This document shows positions 34,872 through 44,577 of a DNA stretch of 64,000 bases, piece after piece. This DNA is from Pedobacter frigoris (GTDB lineage: Bacteria > Bacteroidota > Bacteroidia > Sphingobacteriales > Sphingobacteriaceae), in the NCBI RefSeq assembly GCF_005116445.1, contig NZ_SWBQ01000003.1, positions 1-64,000 on the forward strand. Direction: 5' to 3'. The notes below the pieces were generated by a model. The model searched no databases and was not told the origin of the DNA. It was given only the letters and a program-made list of their open reading frames with translations. The stretch's first letter is position 1, and every line of letters begins with the position of its first letter. Both the position numbers and the translations under genes were made by a program.

Positions 34872-35153
34872 ATCTTCATACCTATTTTATCGAATTATTT
34901 AAGTCATAATAAGTTTTTTAAGTACTATTTTCTAATTTTTAATAATATGTTGATTAAGTAAGGAAAAACAAGCATAATGAAAAGGGGGCTGTTTCTATAG
35001 GAAACAGCCCCCTTTTCTTGTTTTAATCCCGCCACCCAAAGCCAAACAATTCCTCTGACTACCACTTTGTTACAACGCCTTGATTTCCGAAACACCTTTG
35101 TCCCAGAATTCCGCAAGGTGCGGGATAACTAAACAAAATAATGTGTTTCAATT
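34872..35153. other. Island-tra junction, no gene
   Basis: 282 bp between the Roco-TIR gene and traE. It holds a strong hairpin (34981-35016) and otherwise no supported gene; the sequence becomes less AT-rich after the hairpin, marking the return to the tra backbone. Confidence 0.5.
34981..35016 (+). terminator. Strong intrinsic terminator before traE
   Basis: AAAGGGGGCTGTTTC (34981-34995) pairs perfectly over 15 bp with 35001-35015 around a 5-base loop and is followed by a T-rich tract. It would stop transcripts from the defence island and could be bidirectional, since A residues precede the left arm. Alternatively it may attenuate traE transcription. Confidence 0.8.
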
Positions 35154-35459
35154 ATGGAAAAACAAAGAAAAAAAGTTTTGCTGGCAGCAGTGGCAATGCT
35201 GTCAGGAATTGGTGTGTTCGCACAGGGAAATGGCACGGCAGGTATCAACGAGGCTACCCAAATGGTAACTTCCTATTTCGACCCCGCAACCAAATTAATT
35301 TACGCCATCGGTGCGGTCGTCGGGTTAATCGGAGGGGTTAAGGTGTACAACAAATTCAGTTCTGGCGACCCCGATACAAGTAAAACGGCGGCAAGCTGGT
35401 TCGGTGCGTGTATCTTCTTGATTGTTGCAGCTACCGTTCTGCGTTCATTCTTCCTTTAA
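35154..35459 (+). CDS. traE: TraE (DUF4134), pilin/VirB2-like membrane protein
   Basis: 101 residues: a signal-like helix (KKVLLAAVAMLSGIGVFAQG), a short mature region, and two membrane helices (LIYAIGAVVGLIGGVKVYNKF and WFGACIFLIVAATVL). This is the DUF4134 family, VirB2-like in size and topology. First gene of the mating-channel operon after the island. Confidence 0.9.
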   Translation: MEKQRKKVLLAAVAMLSGIGVFAQGNGTAGINEATQMVTSYFDPATKLIYAIGAVVGLIGGVKVYNKFSSGDPDTSKTAASWFGACIFLIVAATVLRSFFL

Positions 35460-35470
35460 TCCTTTACCTT

Positions 35471-35800
35471 ATGAATTACAATATCAACAAAGGCATCGGA
35501 AGAACGGTAGAATTTAAAGGGCTGAAAGCACAATATCTGTTCATTTTCACTGGTGGACTGCTCGGTACGCTCACCCTCGTGATGATACTGTATATGACAG
35601 GCGTAAACTCTTACATCTGTTTGTTCATCGGAGCAGGCGGTGCTACGCTGATTGTGTGGCAGACCTTTTCACTTAACAAAAAGTATGGAGAACACGGATT
35701 AATGAAAATCGGGGCAAGAAAAAGACATCCCCGACATATCATCTGTCGCAAGCCTGTACACCGCTATCTAAAATTCACTCCTAAACAAAATGCCGTATGA
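35471..35800 (+). CDS. traF: TraF (DUF4133), VirB3-like
   Basis: 109 residues from the ATG at 35471 (MNYNINKGIGRTVEFKGL). Two adjacent membrane helices near residues 22-60 and a basic C-terminus. DUF4133 proteins occupy the VirB3 position before the ATPase. It overlaps traG by 4 bp. Confidence 0.88.
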   Translation: MNYNINKGIGRTVEFKGLKAQYLFIFTGGLLGTLTLVMILYMTGVNSYICLFIGAGGATLIVWQTFSLNKKYGEHGLMKIGARKRHPRHIICRKPVHRYLKFTPKQNAV

Positions 35801-38301
35801 GAAATGTAGCCAAGACCTCAACATTGGAAAACAAATTTCCTTTGCTGGCAGTAGAAAATAACTGCATTCTTTCTAAAGATGCAGACATTACCGCCTGTTT
35901 TGAAGTGCGTTTACCGGAATTGTTTACAGTAGCTTCTGCGGAATATGAGGCTATTCATTCCGCTTGGCACAAAGCCATCAAGACCTTGCCGGATTTTACG
36001 GTCATCCACAAACAAGATTGGTACATCAAGGAAAATTATGCTCCCGATTTGGCAAAAGAAGACCAGAGTTTTTTGGCTAAATCTTATCAACGTCACTTCA
36101 ACGAGCGACCGTTTCTAAATCATTATTGCTATCTATTTCTTACCAAAACCTCTAAGGAAAGAATGCGTATGCAAAGCAACTTCAGTTCGCTTTGCAAAGG
36201 TTCGTTGATACCAAAGGAAATCAGGAACAAGGAAACGATACACCGATTTATGGAAGCCGTTACACAGTTTGAACGTATTGTGAACGATAGCGGATTTATA
36301 ACCCTGCAACGCCTAACCGAAGATGACATCATCGGAACGGACGAAAAACAGGGATTATTGGAACAGTATCTTACACTTTCGAGGGAAGTAGGAACGCCAA
36401 TGCAGGACATCGCACTCGGAACAGAAGAAGTCCGTATTGGCAACAAAAGATTGAGCCTGCATACCTTGTCTGATACGGACGATTTGCCCGGAACGGTATC
36501 GGCAGATACCCGATTTGAAAAGCTGTCAACCGACCGAAGCGACTGTCGTTTATCGTTTGCTGCACCTGTGGGCTTGTTGTTAAGTTGTAACCATATCTAC
36601 AACCAATATTTGTTTTTAGATAACAGTGAAGACAACTTGCAAAAATTTGAAAAATCCGCAAGGAATATGCACTCTTTGGCTCGTTACAGTCGTGCCAATC
36701 AGATTAACAAAGAATGGATAGAAAAATACCTGAACGAAGCACATAGCTTCGGGTTGTCTTCCATTCGAGCGCACTTCAACATTATGGCGTGGTCGGAAGA
36801 TCCTGCGGAACTGAAACAATTGAAAAATGATTGCGGTAGTGCATTGGCGTTAATGGAATGTAAGCCACGTCATAACACTACTGATGTAGCCACTTTGTAT
36901 TGGGCAGGAATGCCGGGCAATGCAGGCGATTTTCCGAGTGAGGAAAGTTTTTATACATTCATAGAACCAGCTTTGTGCTTTTTTACGGAAGAAACCAATT
37001 ACCACAATTCTCCATCGCCATTCGGGATAAAAATGGCTGACCGATTGACCGGAAAACCTATCCATTTGGATATATCGGATTTGCCGATGAAACGTGGGAT
37101 TATTACCAACCGGAATAAGTTTATACTCGGTCCATCGGGAAGCGGAAAATCATTCTTCACAAACCATATCGTACGGCAGTATTACGAGCAAGGCGCACAC
37201 GTTTTGCTTGTGGACACTGGAAATTCTTATCAAGGTTTATGCGAACTCATTAAAGGTAAAACCAAAGGCGAAGATGGTGTTTACTTTACCTACACCGAAG
37301 ACAATCCGATTGCTTTTAATCCTTTCTACACCGATGATGGTGTGTTCGACATCGAGAAACGTGAAAGTATCAAAACTTTGATATTGACGCTTTGGAAACG
37401 TGATGATGAACCACCAACTCGTTCGGAAGAAGTTGCCCTTTCTAATGCCGTAAGCGGATATATTGAACGCATTAAACAGAATGATGTTTATCCATCTTTC
37501 AATGGTTTTTATGAGTATGTAAAAGGCGACTACCGCAAGGTATTGGAAGTAAAAGAAGTAAGGGAAAAAGACTTTGATATTGCCAATTTTCTGAACGTTC
37601 TCGAACCTTATTACAAAGGTGGCGAATATGATTATTTGCTCAATTCTGATAAACAATTAGACCTGCTTTCCAAACGCTTTATCGTGTTTGAAATTGATGC
37701 GATTAAAGACCACAAAATCCTCTTTCCGATTGTAACCATCATCATTATGGAAGTTTTCATCAATAAAATGAGAAGGCTTAAAGGTATCCGAAAACTTATT
37801 CTAATTGAAGAAGCGTGGAAAGCTATTGCCAAAGAAGGAATGGCAGAATACATTAAATATTTGTTTAAAACGGTTAGGAAGTTCTTCGGAGAGGCGATTG
37901 TTGTGACACAAGAGGTTGATGACATTATCCAATCGCCGATTGTGAAAGAAAGTATCATCAATAATTCCGACTGTAAAATCCTTTTAGACCAACGCAAGTA
38001 TATGAACAAATTCGATGATATACAGGCGATGTTGGGGCTTACCGACAAGGAAAAAGGACAGGTGCTTTCCATCAATATGAATAATGATGCAAGCCGACTG
38101 TACAAAGAGGTTTGGATAGGTTTAGGTGGTACGCATTCGGCAGTTTATGCCACCGAAGTTAGCTTGGAAGAATATCTCGCATACACCACGGAAGAAACCG
38201 AAAAATTGGAAGTGATGCAGCTCGCTTCCGAATTGGATGGCAATGTAGAACTCGCCATCAAGCACATCGCTATGCAGCGACGTGATAATGTAAATCAATA
38301 G
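35797..38301 (+). CDS. traG: TraG, VirB4-type conjugation ATPase
   Basis: 834 residues. N-terminal half includes the CagE/TrbE-like region; the C-terminal ATPase has Walker A GPSGSGKSF (G445-S452), Walker B LILIEEAWKAIAKEGM and a VTQEVDDI switch. It powers assembly of the mating channel. Overlaps traF by 4 bp and precedes traI by 30 bp. Confidence 0.94.
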   Translation: MRNVAKTSTLENKFPLLAVENNCILSKDADITACFEVRLPELFTVASAEYEAIHSAWHKAIKTLPDFTVIHKQDWYIKENYAPDLAKEDQSFLAKSYQRHFNERPFLNHYCYLFLTKTSKERMRMQSNFSSLCKGSLIPKEIRNKETIHRFMEAVTQFERIVNDSGFITLQRLTEDDIIGTDEKQGLLEQYLTLSREVGTPMQDIALGTEEVRIGNKRLSLHTLSDTDDLPGTVSADTRFEKLSTDRSDCRLSFAAPVGLLLSCNHIYNQYLFLDNSEDNLQKFEKSARNMHSLARYSRANQINKEWIEKYLNEAHSFGLSSIRAHFNIMAWSEDPAELKQLKNDCGSALALMECKPRHNTTDVATLYWAGMPGNAGDFPSEESFYTFIEPALCFFTEETNYHNSPSPFGIKMADRLTGKPIHLDISDLPMKRGIITNRNKFILGPSGSGKSFFTNHIVRQYYEQGAHVLLVDTGNSYQGLCELIKGKTKGEDGVYFTYTEDNPIAFNPFYTDDGVFDIEKRESIKTLILTLWKRDDEPPTRSEEVALSNAVSGYIERIKQNDVYPSFNGFYEYVKGDYRKVLEVKEVREKDFDIANFLNVLEPYYKGGEYDYLLNSDKQLDLLSKRFIVFEIDAIKDHKILFPIVTIIIMEVFINKMRRLKGIRKLILIEEAWKAIAKEGMAEYIKYLFKTVRKFFGEAIVVTQEVDDIIQSPIVKESIINNSDCKILLDQRKYMNKFDDIQAMLGLTDKEKGQVLSINMNNDASRLYKEVWIGLGGTHSAVYATEVSLEEYLAYTTEETEKLEVMQLASELDGNVELAIKHIAMQRRDNVNQ

Positions 38302-38330
38302 TCAATTAACATTTTAAAATTTCAAGAACA

Positions 38331-38963
38331 ATGAAAAAATTAATGTACTTGGTATGTACGGCACTAATGATAGCCGTAGCACCATCAGCAAATGCACAAT
38401 TTGTAGTAACCGACCCTACAAATTTGGCTTCGGGCATTCTCAACAGTGCGAATGAAATCGTACAAACTTCTTCAACGGTAAGTAATGTCGTTAAGAACTT
38501 CAACGAAGTGAAGAAAGTATATGAGCAAGGCAAAGAATATTACGACAAGCTCAAAGCGGTAAACAATCTCGTAAAGGATGCCCGAAAGGTGCAGCAAACG
38601 GTACTCTTGGTAGGCGATGTTTCAGAAATGTATGTACAGAATTTCGGTAAAATGATGAATGACCCGAATTTCTCCGCTCAGGAACTAACGGCTATCGCCA
38701 ACGGGTACTCGGCATTGCTGAATGAAAGTACCGAACTGCTGAAAGAATTGAAGCAGATTGTAAATACTTCCAGCTTGTCGCTGAACGATAAAGAACGTAT
38801 GGATATTATTGACCGTGTGTACAAAGAGGTAAAAGAATACCACAACTTGGTACGCTACTACACCAATAAAAATATCTCCGTGAGTTTTTTAAGAGCGAAA
38901 AAACAAAACAATACCAAAAGAGTGCTTGACCTCTATGGAACTCCTAACCAAAAATACTGGTAA
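38331..38963 (+). CDS. traI: TraI (DUF4141), VirB5-like secreted protein
   Basis: 210 residues. Signal peptide (KKLMYLVCTALMIAVAPSANA), then a helical coiled-coil-rich body (FNEVKKVYEQGKEYYDKLKAV). DUF4141 proteins are placed as VirB5-like minor pilus components. A separate traH is not seen between traG and traI. Confidence 0.88.
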   Translation: MKKLMYLVCTALMIAVAPSANAQFVVTDPTNLASGILNSANEIVQTSSTVSNVVKNFNEVKKVYEQGKEYYDKLKAVNNLVKDARKVQQTVLLVGDVSEMYVQNFGKMMNDPNFSAQELTAIANGYSALLNESTELLKELKQIVNTSSLSLNDKERMDIIDRVYKEVKEYHNLVRYYTNKNISVSFLRAKKQNNTKRVLDLYGTPNQKYW

Positions 38964-38965
38964 TT

Positions 38966-39961
38966 ATGGAATTTGATAATCTTCACGAAGTCCTACGCTC
39001 ATTATATGATGAGATGTTACCACTGTCCGCCGATATGGCGGCAGTGGCTAAAGGAGTAGCAGGTTTGGGAGCATTGTTCTATGTCGCTATAAAAGTATGG
39101 CAGGCTTTGAGCAGAGCCGAACCTATTGATATGTATCCATTGCTTCGTCCGTTCGCTTTAGGGATTTGCATTATGTTTTTCCCAACTATCGTATTGGGAA
39201 CAATCAATGCAGTATTAAGTCCGGTGGTACAGGGTACACACGCCATCCTTGAAGACCAGGTGCTTGACCTTAATGATTTGCAGGCTAAAAAAGACCTCTT
39301 GGAACGGGAAGCAATGCTACGAAATCCCGAAACGGCTTACCTCATTTCGGATGAAGAGTTCGACAAAAAACTCGAAGAATTGGGCTGGTCGCCTTCCGAT
39401 TTGGCAACAATGTCCGGGATGTATATGGAACGTGGTATGTACAGTGTGGAGCAGTCTGTAAAGAATTGGTTTCGCAATCTGTTAGAGGTACTGTTTCAGG
39501 CATCAGCTTTGGTTATTGATACCATACGGACGTTTTTTCTCATCGTTCTGTCCATACTCGGGCCAATAGCTTTTGCTATTGCCGTATGGGATGGTTTTCA
39601 ATCTACGCTCACGCAATGGCTTACCCGATATGTAAGCGTTTACTTGTGGCTTCCGATAGCTGATTTGTTCAGCTCTATGCTTGCCAAAATACAATCCCTC
39701 ATTATCGAAAAAGATATTGAAATGCTTGCCGACCCAACTTACATACCCGATACGGGCAATACGGTCTATATCATTTTTATGATAATCGGCATCGTGGGTT
39801 ACTTCACAATCCCAACGGTAGCGGGCTGGGTAATACAGGCAGGCGGAGCAGGAAACTTTACCCGAAATGTAAATCAAGCTGCAATGAAAACCGGAAATAT
39901 TGCCGGAGCTGGGGCTGGTTCAACCATTGGAAACATTGGTGGCAAGCTAATGAATAAATAA
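38966..39961 (+). CDS. traJ: TraJ, VirB6-like channel protein
   Basis: 331 residues with about six to seven membrane helices: near residues 24-44, 56-78, 180-230 and 262-295. The LPIADLFSSML and YFTIPTVAGWVIQAGGAGNF segments are typical of TraJ. It starts 3 bp after the traI stop codon. VirB6-like inner-membrane channel component. Confidence 0.9.
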   Translation: MEFDNLHEVLRSLYDEMLPLSADMAAVAKGVAGLGALFYVAIKVWQALSRAEPIDMYPLLRPFALGICIMFFPTIVLGTINAVLSPVVQGTHAILEDQVLDLNDLQAKKDLLEREAMLRNPETAYLISDEEFDKKLEELGWSPSDLATMSGMYMERGMYSVEQSVKNWFRNLLEVLFQASALVIDTIRTFFLIVLSILGPIAFAIAVWDGFQSTLTQWLTRYVSVYLWLPIADLFSSMLAKIQSLIIEKDIEMLADPTYIPDTGNTVYIIFMIIGIVGYFTIPTVAGWVIQAGGAGNFTRNVNQAAMKTGNIAGAGAGSTIGNIGGKLMNK

Positions 39962-39981
39962 ACAATTAATCATTTATAAAA

Positions 39982-40605
39982 ATGGAATTTAAAACGCTAA
40001 GAAATATAGAAAACAGCTTTCGGCAGATACGATTGTATGCCATTATGTTTGCCGTTCTCTGCATTGGCGTGGTAGGATTTTCCGTATGGCAGTCCTACCG
40101 CTTTGCAGAAGAGCAACGCCAAAAAATCTATGTATTGGATAATGGTAAATCTTTGATACTTGCCTTATCACAAGATGCAAGTATCAACCGTCCTGTGGAA
40201 GCAAGGGAACACGTTCGACGTTTTCACGAGCTGTTTTTTACACTTGCTCCCGATAAAAACGCTATCGAAAGTAATATGAGCAGGGCATTCAACCTTGCCG
40301 ATAAAAGTGCCTTTGATTATTACAAAGACCTATCGGAAAAAGGGTATTACAACCGTATCATTTCAGGAAATGTACAGCAACGTATCGAGGTGGATAGTGT
40401 TGTGTGCAACTTCAACACCCATCCTTATGCGGTACGAACCTATGCCAAACAATTCATCATCCGTTCGAGCAACGTAACCAGACGTAGCCTGGTTACTTCC
40501 TGCTATCTCGTGAACTCTGTTCGTTCAGACAACAATCCGCAGGGCTTTAATATTGAAAAGTTTGCAGTGGTTGAAAACAAGGATATAGAAGTCATCGAAC
40601 GCTAA
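39982..40605 (+). CDS. traK: TraK, VirB8-like
   Basis: 207 residues. One N-terminal membrane helix (IRLYAIMFAVLCIGVVGFSVW) and a periplasmic NTF2-like VirB8 domain (ARSxLRKDL-type region DYYKDLSEKGYYNRIISGNVQQRIEVD). It bridges the core complex. Confidence 0.9.
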   Translation: MEFKTLRNIENSFRQIRLYAIMFAVLCIGVVGFSVWQSYRFAEEQRQKIYVLDNGKSLILALSQDASINRPVEAREHVRRFHELFFTLAPDKNAIESNMSRAFNLADKSAFDYYKDLSEKGYYNRIISGNVQQRIEVDSVVCNFNTHPYAVRTYAKQFIIRSSNVTRRSLVTSCYLVNSVRSDNNPQGFNIEKFAVVENKDIEVIER

Positions 40606-40616
40606 AAACACAGATT

Positions 40617-40904
40617 ATGAAAAAATTAAGAGCAACTCTGGACATATACTTTGAAAAATTTGATGAACGTTGGCAGGCATTACCATTGCGGAAACAGCAC
40701 AAATATACGCTGTACTTCTTTGTGGGTTATCTGCTACTTACCGCAGGTGTTATCTGCAAAGTTTGGTATGATACCTCAAAGTCCGAAAACGATATGGTTA
40801 TTAAGCATATTGAAAACCCTGTCCTCAAAAAAAGTGAAAGCCCTGCAAGATTGCAGGACACATTATCAACAACTCTAAAAAATAAGATTTATGAAAGAAA
40901 ATGA
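40617..40904 (+). CDS. traL: TraL (DUF3989)
   Basis: 95 residues with a single membrane helix (YTLYFFVGYLLLTAGVICKVWY, residues 31-52) and a basic first third. DUF3989 proteins sit between TraK and TraM in these operons. It overlaps traM by 14 bp. Confidence 0.85.
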   Translation: MKKLRATLDIYFEKFDERWQALPLRKQHKYTLYFFVGYLLLTAGVICKVWYDTSKSENDMVIKHIENPVLKKSESPARLQDTLSTTLKNKIYERK

Positions 40905-42216
40905 TAACAAAAAATCGGTTGTTCGGGTAACGGAAGGAAACCCGGCAACAACCGCTGATGTACCACAAGATGGCACACAGAATAAAGCAGAAAAGCTAAA
41001 AAAGCCACTCATTATCGGTTTAATGGGAATTGTCTTCTTGGGTTGTATGTACCTCATATTTAAACCTGGCGAAGATAAAAATGCACTGGAGAATATTGGG
41101 CTGAACGATGCCGTACCACAGGCTACGGACGCAGGAATGCCAGCCAACAAAGGCAGGGCTTACGAGCAAGATATGCTGGAAAGTAAAGAGCAGGAAAAAC
41201 GCAATGCACTTACAACACTTTCAGATTATTGGAATACGGACAGTACACAGACCAGTAAAGAAATGCTTCCTGAAGAAGATGAAAATAATAGCAGTGGCAA
41301 AAGTTTGGGAAAAAACGGCAATCCTGCATTGATTAGTTATCGCAATGCACAAAGTACATTGGGTTCATTTTATCAGAATGATAATTCGGAAACTATGGAA
41401 CTCCGCAGGCAACTGGACGATATGAAAGAAAAGCTGGCTGAAAAAGATGTGCCTCGCTCTGTAACCGTAGATGACCAATTGTCTTTGATGGAGAAATCTT
41501 ATCAGATGGCAGCAAAATATCTTCCGCAAAATGCGAATACTGGAAATACAGCTCCTGCCGATGTTAAAACAGAGGTTTCGGGTGCTAACCAAAAAGAGAG
41601 TTTTGTAGCATTTACGCCTGCAAGAAAGAACACCGTATCTGCTTTGTATCGGGAACCTACGGACAGTGCTTTTTTAGCCGATTGGAGCAAAACAAAAAAC
41701 CGTGGATTTTATACCACTGGTTCTGTTGAGCAGATGGCACAACCAAAAAACAGCATCAAAGCTTGTGTACACGAAGCTCAAACGGTTATTGGCGAAACGG
41801 ATGTTCGTTTACGATTGTTAGAGCCTGCTCAAACGCCACAACGTACCATTCCGAAAGGAACTATTGTAACGGCTAATGCCAAATTTCAGAATGGCAGGTT
41901 ACAATTAAAAGTTACTTCCATAGAATTGGAAGGCAACATTATTCCTTTTGAAATAAGCATTTACGATTTGGACGGACAACAAGGATTGTTCGTTCCGTAC
42001 TCGCCAGAAAGAAATGCGGTTACGGATATTGTGGGCAATATGGGCAGTGCCACAGGTTCGAGCTTTAGTATGAATTCTTCAACGGGACAACAAATTGCTT
42101 CCGACCTCAGCAAAAGTGCGGTACAAGGTATTTCGGGTTATTTCGCCAAAAAAGTAAGAACGCCAAAAGTTACCCTAAAGGCAGGTCATCAAGTCTTGCT
42201 TGTATCTAAAAAATAA
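40891..42216 (+). CDS. traM: TraM, VirB10-like
   Basis: 441 residues. A cytoplasmic tail, one membrane helix (KPLIIGLMGIVFLGCMYLIF, 31-50), a proline/polar periplasmic linker to about residue 270, and the C-terminal VirB10-like barrel (IKACVHEAQTVIGETDVRLRLLEPAQTPQRTIPKGTIVTANAKF region). Energy-transducing bridge between both membranes. Confidence 0.92.
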   Translation: MKENDNKKSVVRVTEGNPATTADVPQDGTQNKAEKLKKPLIIGLMGIVFLGCMYLIFKPGEDKNALENIGLNDAVPQATDAGMPANKGRAYEQDMLESKEQEKRNALTTLSDYWNTDSTQTSKEMLPEEDENNSSGKSLGKNGNPALISYRNAQSTLGSFYQNDNSETMELRRQLDDMKEKLAEKDVPRSVTVDDQLSLMEKSYQMAAKYLPQNANTGNTAPADVKTEVSGANQKESFVAFTPARKNTVSALYREPTDSAFLADWSKTKNRGFYTTGSVEQMAQPKNSIKACVHEAQTVIGETDVRLRLLEPAQTPQRTIPKGTIVTANAKFQNGRLQLKVTSIELEGNIIPFEISIYDLDGQQGLFVPYSPERNAVTDIVGNMGSATGSSFSMNSSTGQQIASDLSKSAVQGISGYFAKKVRTPKVTLKAGHQVLLVSKK

Positions 42217-42240
42217 TGTTGAATTAAAATTAATAAAACA

Positions 42241-43134
42241 ATGAAAAAATATTTAAAAACCTTTTGGGCATTTGCCCTGATATTCGGCTTTGTCGTACAA
42301 TCTTATGCGCAAGACAGCATCAGAACACCGCTTGCATTGGGCAAGATAGAACCTTACAAAATGGAAGTTACTTACGATAAGACTTCGCATCTGATTTTCC
42401 CAACTGCCATTCGTTACGTGGACTTGGGTAGCGAATACCTGATTGCAGGGAAAGCAGAAGATGCCGAAAACGTACTGCGTATAAAAGCATCGGTAAAGGA
42501 TTTTGAACCTGAAACTAATTTTTCAGTAATTACCAATGACGGACGTTTTTACAGCTTCAATGTGTATTACAGTTCTTATCCCGAAGTGTTGAGCTATGAC
42601 CTTTTAACAATGCAAAAAGCAGTAGATAAAGCCAACGGAAACGATGTGCTTTTTGAAGAATTGGGCAATAATTCGCCTTCTTTGGCAGGTATGCTTTTAG
42701 AAACCATTTACAAAAATGACAAACGCATTGTAAAACATATTGGTGCTGAAAGTTTCGGCATTCAGTTTATTTTGAAAGGAATTTACATTCATAACGGCAA
42801 ATACTATTTCCATACAGAATTAAGAAACCGTACCAATGTGCCTTTCCAGATTGATTTTATCAATTTCAAAGTCGTAGATAAGAAAGTGGCAAAACGCACC
42901 GTAGTGCAGGAAAGACCTATGATACCGCTTAGAATTTACAAGCCATTGGATGAAATTGGCGGAAAAACAACCGAACAAAATGTGTTTCTATTAGACCAAT
43001 TTACCATTGATGATGACAAAATTTTGCTGATTGAGATTTTCGAAAAAAACGGTGGCAGACATCAAACGCTTCAAATAGAAAATTCGGATTTAATAAAAGC
43101 CCGATTGATAAACGATATGCACCTGAAATTTTAA
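42241..43134 (+). CDS. traN: TraN (DUF4138), VirB9-like
   Basis: 297 residues with a signal peptide (KKYLKTFWAFALIFGFVVQSYAQ) and a beta-rich DUF4138 body (IFPTAIRYVDLGSEYLIAGKA; FHTELRNRTNVPFQIDFINFKVVD). VirB9-like outer core protein that partners with TraM. Confidence 0.9.
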   Translation: MKKYLKTFWAFALIFGFVVQSYAQDSIRTPLALGKIEPYKMEVTYDKTSHLIFPTAIRYVDLGSEYLIAGKAEDAENVLRIKASVKDFEPETNFSVITNDGRFYSFNVYYSSYPEVLSYDLLTMQKAVDKANGNDVLFEELGNNSPSLAGMLLETIYKNDKRIVKHIGAESFGIQFILKGIYIHNGKYYFHTELRNRTNVPFQIDFINFKVVDKKVAKRTVVQERPMIPLRIYKPLDEIGGKTTEQNVFLLDQFTIDDDKILLIEIFEKNGGRHQTLQIENSDLIKARLINDMHLKF

Positions 43135-43154
43135 TAACTTTTTAAAGCAATTAT

Positions 43155-43715
43155 ATGAAAAAGTATATCTATACCGTGATGCTCCTTCTGATGGCCATCA
43201 CGGTTACACAGGCACAAAGAATGCTCCCAAAGCAAAAAGGAATTGAACTGAATGCAGGCGTGTTATCCAAAGATAAAATCGGCAATGATTATTACCTCAA
43301 CATTGGAATGACTGTGAACGGTAAAAACGGGAATTACCAACTTTGGGCATTGGAATATACGCATCAATACCACAATTATAAAGACATCCGCATTCCGCAA
43401 GAAACCTTTACTGCCGAAGGTGGTTACAGTTTATTTCTATTAGGCGATGCTCGTAAAAACTTCACGCTAAACTTAGGAATAACAGGCGTAGTCGGTTACG
43501 AAAGCATCAACCGTAGCGAACCGATGTTGTATGATGGTGCGAAGATTTTGAGCGAAGACAACTTCATCTACGGAGCTGGCGGACGAATTACTTTTGAAAC
43601 GTATTTGTCAGACCGATTTGTGTTGGTTCTTGCAGGAAGAACAAAGGTTTTGTGGAGTACAGATATGAAACAATTCCGTCCGTCCGCAGGTGTGGGATTA
43701 AGGTTTAACTTTTAA
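43155..43715 (+). CDS. traO: TraO conjugal transfer protein
   Basis: 186 residues: signal peptide (KKYIYTVMLLLMAITVTQA) and an outer-membrane-barrel-like pattern ending in a C-terminal Phe (RPSAGVGLRFNF). TraO has been proposed as part of the outer-membrane pore in these elements. Confidence 0.86.
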   Translation: MKKYIYTVMLLLMAITVTQAQRMLPKQKGIELNAGVLSKDKIGNDYYLNIGMTVNGKNGNYQLWALEYTHQYHNYKDIRIPQETFTAEGGYSLFLLGDARKNFTLNLGITGVVGYESINRSEPMLYDGAKILSEDNFIYGAGGRITFETYLSDRFVLVLAGRTKVLWSTDMKQFRPSAGVGLRFNF

Positions 43716-43727
43716 AAAACAGAAAAA

Positions 43728-44177
43728 ATGATAGGAATATTTAACAAATTCAGAATAGGATTATTGCCGATATATGTAATGCTGGCAATCTTCACAGCTT
43801 CGGTCTCTTTGGTATCTCGTAGCAAAGATGATGAACTCGAAATACAGAACGATTTTCCTTTTGAGGTCAAAGTAATGCCTGTCCCGAAAGACGTTGCCAA
43901 TGGACAGACCGTAGAAATGCGCTTTACCATACAACGAAACGGTAATTACAGCAACACGCAGTATTTTATCCGCTATTTCCAATTTGATGGACAAGGCACA
44001 CTTCGATATTACGATGAAGCCCCTTATGTGCCAAACGATTTGTACCCATTGCCTACGGAGGAGTTCAGGTTGTATTACACGTCGGCATCTGCCGTATCAC
44101 AATCTTTTGAGGTTTGGATTTCGGACAGCTTTGGGAACGAAAAGCAGTTGAGCTTTGAGTTCAATAGTAGTGATTAA
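43728..44177 (+). CDS. traQ: TraQ (DUF3872)
   Basis: 149 residues: N-terminal membrane helix (LLPIYVMLAIFTASVSLVS) followed by an Ig-like DUF3872 domain. In CTnDOT a primase (TraP) precedes TraQ; it is missing here, so traO is followed directly by traQ. Confidence 0.85.
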   Translation: MIGIFNKFRIGLLPIYVMLAIFTASVSLVSRSKDDELEIQNDFPFEVKVMPVPKDVANGQTVEMRFTIQRNGNYSNTQYFIRYFQFDGQGTLRYYDEAPYVPNDLYPLPTEEFRLYYTSASAVSQSFEVWISDSFGNEKQLSFEFNSSD

Positions 44178-44195
44178 GAGTAACTTAAATTAAGG

Positions 44196-44227
44196 CAAAA
44201 ACCGACCTGTAAAGTCGGTTTTTTTGC
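44196..44227 (+). terminator. Terminator after traQ
   Basis: GCAAAAACCGAC (44196-44207) pairs with GTCGGTTTTTTGC (44215-44227) around a 7-base loop. The right arm carries a six-T tract, so it should terminate the tra operon. Confidence 0.8.
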
Positions 44228-44283
44228 TTTTCGGTTTTCGGATAAAGGCAATTTTTCTTAAATTTACTTGAAACATAATTTGA

Positions 44284-44577
44284 ATGAGTATGGATGCGAT
44301 TACTGCTCAATTGGCACTTGGTATTATTCCGCTTGTTATCGGGATAGGGCTTGTTTATTGGATAAGCCGCAGGAAATTTTACAGGCGTAATGCTATGGGT
44401 GCAGAAGGTTTTTCGAGCTTTGAAGCATCTGTATTTACACGTTTTATAGAACGTATTGGCAAGTGGGTTGCTTATGCTTTGATTATTATCGGTGTTCTTT
44501 TCATCTGGTCGTATTTGCAAATGAAAAAAGAGAAAAAACAATCTGAGGTAAAAACGGAACAGCCTTCCCAACGTTGA
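44284..44577 (+). CDS. Small two-helix membrane protein
   Basis: 97 residues with two hydrophobic helices (LALGIIPLVIGIGLVYWIS, 8-28; KWVAYALIIIGVLFIWSYLQM, 60-80) and a basic tail. It follows the traQ terminator and lies right before an attC-like half repeat at 44578. Similar small proteins follow traQ in related elements, but no function is known. A second ATG at 44290 is equally possible. Confidence 0.6.
   Translation: MSMDAITAQLALGIIPLVIGIGLVYWISRRKFYRRNAMGAEGFSSFEASVFTRFIERIGKWVAYALIIIGVLFIWSYLQMKKEKKQSEVKTEQPSQR

Noticed and set aside
35911..38105. Minus-strand open frames opposite traG
   Set aside because: They mirror the codon pattern of traG, carry no recognisable domain, and traG is strongly supported.
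44185..44571. 128-residue minus-strand frame opposite the small membrane protein
   Set aside because: Its composition is that of an antisense shadow, and it crosses the traQ terminator.
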